Positions 1 through 5,540 of a DNA stretch of 7,408 bases are shown here, piece after piece. The notes under the pieces were generated by a model, which was given only the letters and a program-made list of their open reading frames with translations, made no database searches and had not been told where the DNA came from. Every line of letters begins with the position of its first letter. Positions within the stretch are counted from its first letter, which is position 1. A program made the position numbers and the translations under genes. Source of the stretch: Porphyromonadaceae bacterium UBA2720 (GTDB lineage Bacteria; Bacteroidota; Bacteroidia; Bacteroidales; Muribaculaceae); NCBI GenBank assembly GCA_002353885.1, contig DEKO01000210.1, positions 507 through 7,914 on the forward strand, written 5' to 3'.

Positions 1-26
1 CCCGACTTTGCTCGGGTCGCTTTTTT
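1..26 (+). terminator. Partial rho-independent terminator of an upstream gene
   Basis: The arms CCCGA (1-5) and TCGGG (11-15 region) can pair around a short loop. The sequence continues tcgc and then six T (21-26). The stem probably extends to the left of the window, since TCGC after the right arm would pair with GCGA before the left arm. The T-run follows the hairpin on the plus strand, so it should terminate a rightward gene ending just outside the window and convergent with uvrA, whose stop codon is only 3 bp beyond the T-run. It may also act on uvrA from the other side, but the T-run needed for that would lie outside the window. Confidence 0.65.
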
Positions 27-28
27 AG

Positions 29-2797
29 CTAGATGGACAGCTTGGACTTGAGAAAGTGTCCGGTGTAACTACTAGCGCAATCGGCCACATGCTCAGGTGT
101 GCCAGTGACAACCACTTGCCCACCGGCTGCACCACCCTCGGGACCCAAGTCGATGATGTGGTCGGCACACTTGATGACTTCCATGTTGTGCTCAATAATC
201 ACTACAGTGTGGCCACGGTCTATCAGTTGGTTAAACGACTTAAGCAAGGTGTTGATGTCGTGAAAATGAAGACCAGTTGTGGGTTCGTCAAAAATGAATA
301 AGGTGGGTACCTGCTTTTCAATGCTCAAATAGTAGGCCAATTTGACGCGCTGGTTCTCACCACCTGACAGCGTGCTTGACGATTGTCCCAACTTGATGTA
401 GCCCAGTCCCACATCTTGCAATGGCTTGAGGCGGCGCACAACCTTGGTGTCATTGGTGGCAGTAAAGAACTCTACGGCTTGATTGACGGTCATGTCGAGC
501 ACATCGCTGATGGTCTTGTCATGATAGACCACATCCAGGGCATTGCGGCTGAAACGCTTGCCATGGCAAGCCTCGCAGGGTAGGGTGATGTCGGCCATAA
601 ACTGCATCTCAATGGTGATAGTGCCCTCGCCCTTGCACTCTTCGCAGCGGCCTCCGGGCGAATTGAATGAGAAGAAACCAGGCCCATATCCCATCTGTCG
701 CGACAGTTGTTGCTCGCTGAAGATGTGACGTATCTCGTCAAAAGCCTTCAGATAGGTGGCGGGGTTGCTGCGTGTCGACTTGCCAATCGGGTTCTGGTCA
801 ACCAACTCGACATGCCCGATGCGGTCAAGTTCGCCCTCGAGGCGGGAGTGTGATCCTGGGGCTTCGGCACTGATGTCGAGATGCCGGGCAAGTGAGCGAT
901 AGAGGATGTCAGTCACCAGTGTGCTCTTGCCGCTTCCGCTCACTCCTGTCACCACAGTCATCACACCCAGCGGGAAAGCCACATCGATGCCTTTGAGGTT
1001 GTTAGCGGCGGCTCCACACACCTTGATGTAATTATTTGTCTTGCGGCGTCGCTTGGGGACAGGGATGGTAAGTTCGCCGGTCAGATAGCGAGCTGTAAAA
1101 CTGTTCTTTGCATCGGCCAAGCGAGAGTAGGGGCCTTGAAACACAACCTGCCCCCCCAGGCGGCCGGCCTCAGGGCCAATGTCAATCAAATAGTCGGCAT
1201 GACGCATGATGTCCTCGTCGTGCTCGACAACGACAACAGTGTTGCCCAGGGCCTTAAGCTTGAGCAAGACCGAAACCAAACGGTCGGTATCGCGCGAATG
1301 CAGACCGATGCTGGGCTCGTCCAAGATGTAGATTGAACCTACCAGGGAGCTGCCCAACGATGTGGCCAAGTTAATGCGTTGGCTCTCACCTCCTGACAGT
1401 GATGATGACAAGCGGTCAAGTGTCAGGTAACCTAGACCCACGTCGAGTAAAAATGACAGGCGGTTGTTAACTTCGGTGAGCAAACGGCGAGCCACAGTCG
1501 TGTCATGCTCGTCGAGTTGCAAGTCGGCAAACCACTGTGCCAACTCGCTCACAGGCATGGCAACCAACTGGCTGATGGTCTTGTCGGCTACACGGACGTA
1601 GCTTGCTTCGGGCTTGAGACGCGAACCATTGCAGGTGGGGCAGATGGTCTTTCCGCGGTATCGCGCCAGCATCACACGATATTGTATCTTATAGGAATTG
1701 CTCTTGACGAACTCAAAGAATCCGTCAATGCCCGGAAACTCGGTATTGCCGTGCCACAGCAAGTCGCGCTGCTCTTGTGTAAGTTCGAAGTAGGGGCGGT
1801 GAATGGGAAAACCATGGCGAGATGCCATGTGGATAAACTCACGCTTCCACTCGCTCATCGACTGGCCCCGCCAGCAAACCACCGCATCGTCATAGACCGA
1901 CAGCGACTTGTCGGGGATAACTAAATTCTCGTCGATGCCCACAACGCGCCCGAAGCCCTCACACATGGGGCATGCGCCGATGGGGTTGTTGAAGTTGAAC
2001 ATCAGGTCGGTGGGCTCGGCAAATGTCATGCCATCAGCCTCAAATCGCTTGCTGAATGCGTGTTCATGTATCTTGCCATCACTGTCCCATATCAGCAAGA
2101 TGCATTGGTCATGCCCCTCATAAAATGCTGTTTGCAGCGAGTCAAGCAGACGCATCTCATCGGTTTTGTCGTGTGTGACACTCATGCGGTCGACCAACAA
2201 ACGATAGTCAGTCACTTCAGGATCGGCATCGGCAATACTGACAAATTGGCCATGATGCTCCAGACGCGAGTAACCACCTTTGGCAAGTATGCCAAGCTGG
2301 GTCATGAGGTCTCGGTCATCGGGAATGATGATGGGAGCAACCAAGGCAAAGCGGGTGCCATCGGGATAGGTGTTGATAGTGGCTATGACATCGTTGGCTG
2401 TGTGCTTTTTGACTTGCTTACCGCTCACAGGTGAGTAGGTACGGCCAATGCGCGAATAGAGCAGTCGCAAGTAGTCATAGATCTCTGTCGACGTGCCCAC
2501 AGTGCTGCGTGAGTTGCGTGTGTTCACCTTCTGTTCAATGGCAATGGCTGGTGGCAAACCGCGGATAAAGTCACATTCGGGCTTGGACATGCGTCCCAAG
2601 AATTGGCGAGCGTAGGATGATAGCGACTCGACATAGCGGCGCTGCCCCTCGGCATAGAGGGTGTCAAATGCCAGCGACGATTTGCCAGATCCAGACAGGC
2701 CGGTGATGACGACCAGACTGCCCCGCGGAATGTTCACATCGATGTTCTTCAGGTTGTTGACCCTGGCACCCTTGATGATGATGTCGTTGTTTGCCAT
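29..2797 (-). CDS. uvrA: UvrABC excinuclease subunit A (UvrA), 922 aa
   Basis: UvrA is the damage-sensing ABC-type ATPase of nucleotide excision repair. As a dimer it scans DNA and loads UvrB at lesions in the cytoplasm. The protein has two complete ATP-binding halves. Half I: Walker A GLSGSGKSS (33-41), signature LSGGESQR (467-474), Walker B ILDEP (491-495) and H-loop H526. Half II: Walker A GVSGSGKST (618-626), signature LSGG (810-813), Walker B FIFDEP (834-839) and H-loop H870. The half II zinc module is intact (C718, C721, C741, C744), and half I keeps C276/C279 and C386/C389. The CxxC pair found near residue 253 of E. coli UvrA is absent. Length is close to the usual 940. The reading frame stays open 58 codons upstream, but a good promoter lies inside that extension and the conserved family N-terminus begins at MANNDIIIKG, so I start at 2797. 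It is transcribed alone and divergently from the YtxH operon. Confidence 0.96.
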   Translation of the reverse strand: MANNDIIIKGARVNNLKNIDVNIPRGSLVVITGLSGSGKSSLAFDTLYAEGQRRYVESLSSYARQFLGRMSKPECDFIRGLPPAIAIEQKVNTRNSRSTVGTSTEIYDYLRLLYSRIGRTYSPVSGKQVKKHTANDVIATINTYPDGTRFALVAPIIIPDDRDLMTQLGILAKGGYSRLEHHGQFVSIADADPEVTDYRLLVDRMSVTHDKTDEMRLLDSLQTAFYEGHDQCILLIWDSDGKIHEHAFSKRFEADGMTFAEPTDLMFNFNNPIGACPMCEGFGRVVGIDENLVIPDKSLSVYDDAVVCWRGQSMSEWKREFIHMASRHGFPIHRPYFELTQEQRDLLWHGNTEFPGIDGFFEFVKSNSYKIQYRVMLARYRGKTICPTCNGSRLKPEASYVRVADKTISQLVAMPVSELAQWFADLQLDEHDTTVARRLLTEVNNRLSFLLDVGLGYLTLDRLSSSLSGGESQRINLATSLGSSLVGSIYILDEPSIGLHSRDTDRLVSVLLKLKALGNTVVVVEHDEDIMRHADYLIDIGPEAGRLGGQVVFQGPYSRLADAKNSFTARYLTGELTIPVPKRRRKTNNYIKVCGAAANNLKGIDVAFPLGVMTVVTGVSGSGKSTLVTDILYRSLARHLDISAEAPGSHSRLEGELDRIGHVELVDQNPIGKSTRSNPATYLKAFDEIRHIFSEQQLSRQMGYGPGFFSFNSPGGRCEECKGEGTITIEMQFMADITLPCEACHGKRFSRNALDVVYHDKTISDVLDMTVNQAVEFFTATNDTKVVRRLKPLQDVGLGYIKLGQSSSTLSGGENQRVKLAYYLSIEKQVPTLFIFDEPTTGLHFHDINTLLKSFNQLIDRGHTVVIIEHNMEVIKCADHIIDLGPEGGAAGGQVVVTGTPEHVADCASSYTGHFLKSKLSI

Positions 2798-2820
2798 AGA
2801 CTGTTCGAAAAATGAGGCTG

Positions 2821-2852
2821 CAAAGTTACTACTTTTTCGCCACACCGCCAAA
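2821..2852 (-). promoter_or_regulatory. Bacteroidota-type promoter of uvrA
   Basis: On the minus strand the -7 box TAACTTTG (2828 to 2821) matches TAnnTTTG exactly. The -33 box TTTG (2852 to 2849) lies 20 bp upstream, the standard spacing for the primary sigma factor of this phylum. Transcription would start some 15 bp before the ATG at 2797, giving a very short leader. This placement argues against any longer UvrA N-terminus. Confidence 0.8.
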
Positions 2853-2893
2853 CAAGTCAAAATGTCAGAGAAATACTTTTTTTCGGTAAAACA

Positions 2894-2925
2894 TTTGGCA
2901 GTGACAAAAAAAATTGCTACCTTTA
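2894..2925 (+). promoter_or_regulatory. Bacteroidota-type promoter of the YtxH/holin-like operon
   Basis: The -33 box TTTG (2894-2897) is followed after 20 bp by TACCTTTA (2918-2925), one mismatch from TAnnTTTG (A in place of the last G). The predicted start near 2932 leaves a leader of about 90 nt before the first YtxH gene. Its -33 box is only about 41 bp from that of the divergent uvrA promoter. Confidence 0.7.
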
Positions 2926-3025
2926 CACGATTTTTCACTGAGGCATGTCGATGAGGCACAATTTTTGCCAATCAATACGCTGAAGGCATATAGCATGTAA
3001 CTCATAACCATAACAATATTAAATT

Positions 3026-3223
3026 ATGAAACCACTGAACATCATTCTAGCCGTTGTGGGCGGTGCCATTGCTGGTGCTGCTGTTGGTTTGTTGTTTGCT
3101 CCTGAAAAAGGCGAAGCAACACGTAACAAAATCGTTGATGTCCTGCGCGAGAAGGGAATAACCCTCAAAAAGGACAAGATGGAAGAACTCGCCGATGAAA
3201 TCGCCGACGAACTCAAGGATTAA
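3026..3223 (+). CDS. YtxH-family small membrane protein (first of a tandem pair), 65 aa
   Basis: This is a YtxH-domain protein (GvpP-like family, PF12732), associated with general stress in Bacillus; no enzymatic role is known. Residues 5-24 form one hydrophobic helix rich in small residues (GGAIAGAAVGLLF). The family hallmark FAPEKGEATR follows at 24-33, and the rest is a charged amphipathic helix (34-65) ending in acidic residues. I expect an inner-membrane anchor with the charged tail in the cytoplasm, as inferred for the family. It heads an operon and is followed after 19 bp by a paralogue. The start follows an AT-rich leader without a Shine-Dalgarno site, as is normal in Bacteroidota. 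The 65-residue length is short for the family, which often runs to 80-120. Confidence 0.85.
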   Translation: MKPLNIILAVVGGAIAGAAVGLLFAPEKGEATRNKIVDVLREKGITLKKDKMEELADEIADELKD

Positions 3224-3242
3224 CATTTAAACTCACACCACT

Positions 3243-3443
3243 ATGAACAAGACTCTAGGCATTCTCTACGCTTTCTTGGGTGGTGCAGTCGTGGGTTGTG
3301 CCACAGCACTTCTCTTCGCTCCCGAGAAGGGAGAAGACTTGCGCACACGCATCAAGGAACTGCTCAAAAAGAAGGGTATTGATTTCAGCGACGACGAGGT
3401 TGAACAACTCGTCAAGCAGATCAGCGCCCAGATTGAGGAATAA
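3243..3443 (+). CDS. YtxH-family small membrane protein (second of a tandem pair), 66 aa
   Basis: This is a paralogue of the preceding gene. An N-terminal membrane helix (about 5-25, FLGGAVVGCATALLF) is followed by the same hallmark FAPEKGED, then RTRIKELLKKKGID and an acidic amphipathic C-terminus. The two proteins align over their whole length without gaps beyond one residue, so they most likely arose by tandem duplication, with clear divergence in the tail. A cysteine (C19) sits within the membrane segment but not in a lipobox. The gene is in the same transcription unit, with no promoter in the 19-bp gap. A large inverted repeat begins 10 bp after its stop codon. The molecular function of the family is not settled; hetero-oligomer formation with its neighbour is possible but only inferred. 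Confidence 0.85.
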   Translation: MNKTLGILYAFLGGAVVGCATALLFAPEKGEDLRTRIKELLKKKGIDFSDDEVEQLVKQISAQIEE

Positions 3444-3452
3444 TCAGTAACT

Positions 3453-3510
3453 CACGTCCTGTGTCCTCCTCCACTTGCGCAAGTGGAGGAGGAAGGACGT
3501 GTCTTTATTT
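3453..3510 (+). repeat. 49-nt inverted repeat with U-rich tail (attenuator/terminator-like)
   Basis: The left arm CACGTCCT (3453-3460) pairs with AGGACGTG (3494-3501), and TCCTCCTCCACTTGC (3464-3478) pairs perfectly with 3479-3493. Only a 3-nt bulge (GTG, 3461-3463) interrupts the 23 possible base pairs, and there is virtually no loop. The sequence then reads tctttattt (3502-3510). In RNA this is a very stable hairpin followed by a U-rich tract, placed between the second YtxH gene and the membrane-protein gene at 3517. It could be a leaky terminator that lowers expression of the last two genes, or a processing/stability stem. Confidence 0.85.
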
Positions 3511-3516
3511 GCTAAT

Positions 3517-3867
3517 ATGGAGGAACTGGATTACAAGAAACTCATCGATGAGGGACGGCAATATCTCTCGCTTGAGATGCGATATGGCAAGCTCACTGCA
3601 GTCGAAAAATTGTCAGTTCTGCTGTCGGCCATTGCATTTGTGGCCGTCATTGTCATCATTGGAGGTTTTGCGCTTTTCTATCTCATCTCGGCAGCTGTTC
3701 ACTTGCTCGAGCTTTGGGTGGGCTTATGGGGAGCCTACCTGATTGTCGTGCTTGCACTCTTGATGCTCATGGTTGTGATTGTTGCCTTCAAGCGTCAGCT
3801 CATCGTTGACCCCATCACACGTTTTGTAACCCGACTGTTCTTAAACGCCAACGAAGATGACGACTGA
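3517..3867 (+). CDS. Phage-holin-superfamily III / YqjE-like membrane protein, 116 aa
   Basis: This is a small integral membrane protein resembling PF07332 (putative holin III superfamily, which includes E. coli YqjE). A basic/acidic cytoplasmic N-terminus of about 30 residues (MEELDYKKLIDEGRQYLSLE) precedes two strongly hydrophobic helices (about 32-58 and 66-90) separated by a short turn containing W67 and W71. The C-terminal region (92-116) contains FKRQLIVDPITRF and ends in acidic NEDDD. The holin name comes from domain similarity only; no endolysin or phage gene is nearby, so lysis is unlikely. I chose the ATG at 3517. The frame can be extended to a TTG at 3475, but that start lies inside the inverted repeat and adds unconserved sequence. 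It overlaps the next gene by 11 bp, suggesting translational coupling. Confidence 0.78.
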   Translation: MEELDYKKLIDEGRQYLSLEMRYGKLTAVEKLSVLLSAIAFVAVIVIIGGFALFYLISAAVHLLELWVGLWGAYLIVVLALLMLMVVIVAFKRQLIVDPITRFVTRLFLNANEDDD

Positions 3868-4147
3868 GACAAACAACAATGTCACTGTGACCGTGCCCGA
3901 CACGCAATGGCGAGGACTGACGCTGGACGAGCTGCGCAAGCGCCGAGCCAAGGCTCTGTTGCGCCGCGAGGTGGGAAAGGTTAAGATCAATGCTGCGCTA
4001 GGCAATGTGCGCACTCGAGTCAATGACAATGGCATAAGAGGACTTATGTTCAGCAACAAGGCCATCAGTAATCTGAAAGCGGCCGATTACGTCTTTCTGG
4101 GATGGAAGATTGCCCGATTTTTTATCAAAGCACGCCGGCGAAAATAA
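3857..4147 (+). CDS. Small basic protein, YqjK-like by position, 96 aa
   Basis: I do not recognise a named family with confidence. A polar N-terminus of about 18 residues (TTETNNNVTVTVPDTQW) is followed by a strongly basic helix (LRKRRAKALLRREVGKVK, 25-42), a polar middle, and a C-terminal hydrophobic/aromatic helix (about 77-90, DYVFLGWKIARFFI) ending in KARRRK. The predicted charge is strongly positive. The start codon lies within the preceding gene (11-bp overlap, different frame), so the two are probably co-translated and may interact. In enterobacteria YqjE is followed by YqjK, a similarly sized basic protein with the same plan of a basic N-terminal helix and a C-terminal W/R-rich hydrophobic helix. 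I infer an analogous membrane-peripheral or ribosome-/nucleic-acid-associated role, unproven. Confidence 0.72.
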   Translation: MTTETNNNVTVTVPDTQWRGLTLDELRKRRAKALLRREVGKVKINAALGNVRTRVNDNGIRGLMFSNKAISNLKAADYVFLGWKIARFFIKARRRK

Positions 4148-4176
4148 CGGGAAAATGTAGTGTTTGTGGCACAAAT

Positions 4177-4212
4177 CAATGATTTTTTCAATTTTTTTTG
4201 AAATAATCATTG
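4177..4212 (+). repeat. AT-rich inverted repeat covering the -33 box of the sigma-factor promoter
   Basis: The left arm (4177-4191, CAATGATTTTTTCAA) pairs with the right arm (4198-4212, TTGAAATAATCATTG) over 15 bp with one mismatch around a six-T loop. The last three bases of the right arm are the proposed TTG -33 element. No T-run follows on either strand, so it is a poor intrinsic terminator. It may be an operator, or a processing or release structure for the upstream operon. Confidence 0.6.
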
Positions 4213-4239
4213 CGATTTCAAAAACTATTAGTACATTTG
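4210..4239 (+). promoter_or_regulatory. Bacteroidota-type promoter of the sigma factor/PepSY-like unit
   Basis: TTG (4210-4212) is followed after 19 bp by TACATTTG (4232-4239), an exact TAnnTTTG box. Transcription would start near 4246, giving an AT-rich leader of about 90 nt before the ATG at 4337. This looks like a primary-sigma promoter rather than an ECF autoregulatory one. Confidence 0.75.
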
Positions 4240-4336
4240 CAACAACTTTTCCAAAGATAATTAACACAATTATTAATTTAAACAGACTGCCTATCGACAA
4301 AACATTACTCATTAATAACGCTAAAATAATATAGTA

Positions 4337-4927
4337 ATGAGAATGTATCAAGACAAGAGCGACGACCAGTTAGTCGCTTTATATGTCGATGGAGTAAACG
4401 AAGCCTTTGATACGCTCATTGAGCGACACAAAGACAGACTGTATTCCTATATATTTCATTCGGTTAAGAGCGATGAGTTGGCGGATGACATCTTCCAAGA
4501 AACATTCGTCAAAGCAATTGTGACGCTCAAGCAAGGACGATATGTCGAGAATGGACACTTCTCGGCATGGATTTCGCGCATTGCACATAACCTAATTATC
4601 GACCACTTCCGTCAGAGTAGAGCCATCAACTTGCAGTCGACCGACGACACGGAGTACAATGTACTCAATCGCAAGGAGCTAAGCGACCAAACAGTCGAGG
4701 ACTCAATGGTCACGCAACAGATACATCGCGACATTCGTCGGCTCATCAAGGCTCTGCCCGAGTCGCAACGTGAGGTGCTGCTCATGCGCTACTACAAGAA
4801 CATGAGTTTCAAGGAAATAGCTGAGCGGACTCAAGTCAGTATCAATACGGCTTTGGGACGCATGCGCTATGCCATTCTCAACATGCGTCGCATCGCCGAC
4901 GAGCACAACATTGTGCTAACTGTCTAA
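4337..4927 (+). CDS. ECF-type RNA polymerase sigma factor, 196 aa
   Basis: This is an extracytoplasmic-function sigma-70 factor that would redirect RNA polymerase to a specific regulon. It has only regions 2 and 4. Sigma-2 spans about 22-95, with the core-binding DDIFQETFVKAI (50-61) and the -10-recognition part GHFSAWISRIAHNLIIDHFR (73-92). A linker (96-130) precedes sigma-4 (about 133-183), with PESQREVLLMRYY and the -35-binding helix-turn-helix SFKEIAERTQVSINTALGRMR. The length is typical. A second ATG two codons later (4343) is an equally possible start. No anti-sigma gene (FecR-like, zinc-binding or membrane-spanning) is adjacent; the next gene, 33 bp on, is an exported PepSY-like protein probably in the same transcript. 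The signal it responds to cannot be read from the sequence. Confidence 0.92.
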   Translation: MRMYQDKSDDQLVALYVDGVNEAFDTLIERHKDRLYSYIFHSVKSDELADDIFQETFVKAIVTLKQGRYVENGHFSAWISRIAHNLIIDHFRQSRAINLQSTDDTEYNVLNRKELSDQTVEDSMVTQQIHRDIRRLIKALPESQREVLLMRYYKNMSFKEIAERTQVSINTALGRMRYAILNMRRIADEHNIVLTV

Positions 4928-4960
4928 AAAAACGAAGTAATCCAAATAATAACTGACCGT

Positions 4961-5395
4961 ATGATGAAGAAGATTGTCATCTTGCTGGCATTAATGCTGT
5001 GTGGCACAGTCATGTGGGCGCAAGACGAGAAGAATCCTGTTGAAGTCAAGAAACTGCCTAATCTGGCACATAGTAATCTCAAAGCATATTTCCCAGATGT
5101 GGAGGTGCTCGAAGCCTACACAACTTCCAAGAAAGTGAAGGACGAGTATACGGTTGTGCTAGCCAACACTGTTGTTGTCGTGTTTGACAAACATGGACAA
5201 TGGAGCCGCATTGCTGCCAATGACGGTGAGATTCCCGAACGTATGATTGACGGACGCATCAAGATGAATTTGTCTCAGACTGGCCATACCTCGCGAGTGG
5301 TGAAGATGTCCAAGGACAAAAAGGGAAACTATGAGATCTGTCTTGAGGACGGCACCGAGCTTCAATTCGACAGTCAGTTCAAGCCCGTCAAGTAG
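4961..5395 (+). CDS. Exported PepSY-like domain protein, 144 aa
   Basis: This is a putative periplasmic protein of the PepSY-like (PF11396/DUF2874) type frequent in Bacteroidota; its function is unknown. A classic signal peptide (MMKKIVILLALMLCGTVMWA) should be cut after A20, leaving QDEKN. There is a cysteine at 14, but the context LMLC is not a good lipobox, so I favour signal peptidase I. The mature part looks like two repeats of the fold: 30-84 (helix LPNLAHSNLKAYFPDVEVL, then strands ending VVVVFDKHGQWSRI) and 89-144 (IPERMIDGRIKMNL, then strands ending EICLEDGTELQFDSQFKPV). The DGTELQFD motif near the end is typical of the family. The gene follows the sigma factor with no visible promoter in the 33-bp gap and is closed by a strong terminator, so the two form a bicistronic unit. 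The start could be either of the two adjacent ATGs. Confidence 0.8.
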   Translation: MMKKIVILLALMLCGTVMWAQDEKNPVEVKKLPNLAHSNLKAYFPDVEVLEAYTTSKKVKDEYTVVLANTVVVVFDKHGQWSRIAANDGEIPERMIDGRIKMNLSQTGHTSRVVKMSKDKKGNYEICLEDGTELQFDSQFKPVK

Positions 5396-5426
5396 CAAAA
5401 TTGCTTCCTCTTAACGATTTCTAACT

Positions 5427-5455
5427 AAAAGTGAGCCACTAGTGGCTCACTTTTT
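5427..5455 (+). terminator. Rho-independent terminator after the sigma/PepSY-like unit
   Basis: A perfect palindrome, GTGAGCCACTAGTGGCTCAC (5431-5450), is flanked by AAAA on the left (5427-5430) and TTTTT on the right (5451-5455). It forms a 10-bp GC-containing stem extendable by A-U pairs and followed by the U-tract. It lies 31 bp after the stop codon of the PepSY-like gene. The symmetric A/T flanks would allow termination on both strands, but only rightward genes lie here. Confidence 0.92.
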
Positions 5456-5510
5456 GCATTTGTTGCAATGTTTTTTGTACAAATTTAGTACGTGTTCGGG
5501 CAAAAATAAG

Positions 5511-5518
5511 TAATTTTG
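5511..5518 (+). promoter_or_regulatory. -7 box of the nadE promoter
   Basis: TAATTTTG matches TAnnTTTG exactly and sits 22 bp before the nadE ATG. No good -33 box is present at the usual 19-21 bp; the nearest candidate is TTTA at 5484-5487, 23 bp upstream. This suggests a weaker or activator-assisted promoter. The predicted start near 5525 gives a leader of about 15 nt and supports the ATG at 5541. Confidence 0.65.
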
Positions 5519-5540
5519 TAGGTTAAAAACAGCAACCGAA

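Noticed and set aside
1505..1924. Plus-strand ORF of 139 aa opposite uvrA
   Set aside because: It is a shadow of the conserved uvrA codons on the other strand, with no recognisable domain or promoter.
2798..2971. 58-residue N-terminal extension of the UvrA reading frame
   Set aside because: It covers the uvrA promoter, is low-complexity and unlike UvrA N-termini; the family start matches the ATG at 2797.
3475..3516. TTG start adding 14 residues to the holin-like protein
   Set aside because: The codon lies inside the inverted repeat and the added residues simply translate the palindrome; an ATG with an AT-rich upstream region is available at 3517.
3517..3867. Prophage remnant suggested by the holin-type domain
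   Set aside because: There are no phage, lysin, integrase or attachment-site features nearby, and the gene sits in an operon of small envelope proteins; the holin label is a domain-name artefact.
3998..4351. Minus-strand ORF of 117 aa with hydrophobic stretches
   Set aside because: It is antisense to the basic-protein gene and runs through the AT-rich promoter region; the hydrophobicity comes from AT-rich codons and no promoter is visible for it.
5454..5476. Second weak hairpin (TTGCA/TGCAA) followed by a T-run after the terminator
   Set aside because: The stem is only 5 bp and AT-rich, and it directly follows a far stronger terminator; it is too weak to call.
5476..5493. TTGTACAA and GTAC repeats upstream of nadE as a possible regulator site
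   Set aside because: They are short and common palindromes with no known matching NAD-repressor motif that I can support; conservation would be needed to claim an operator.
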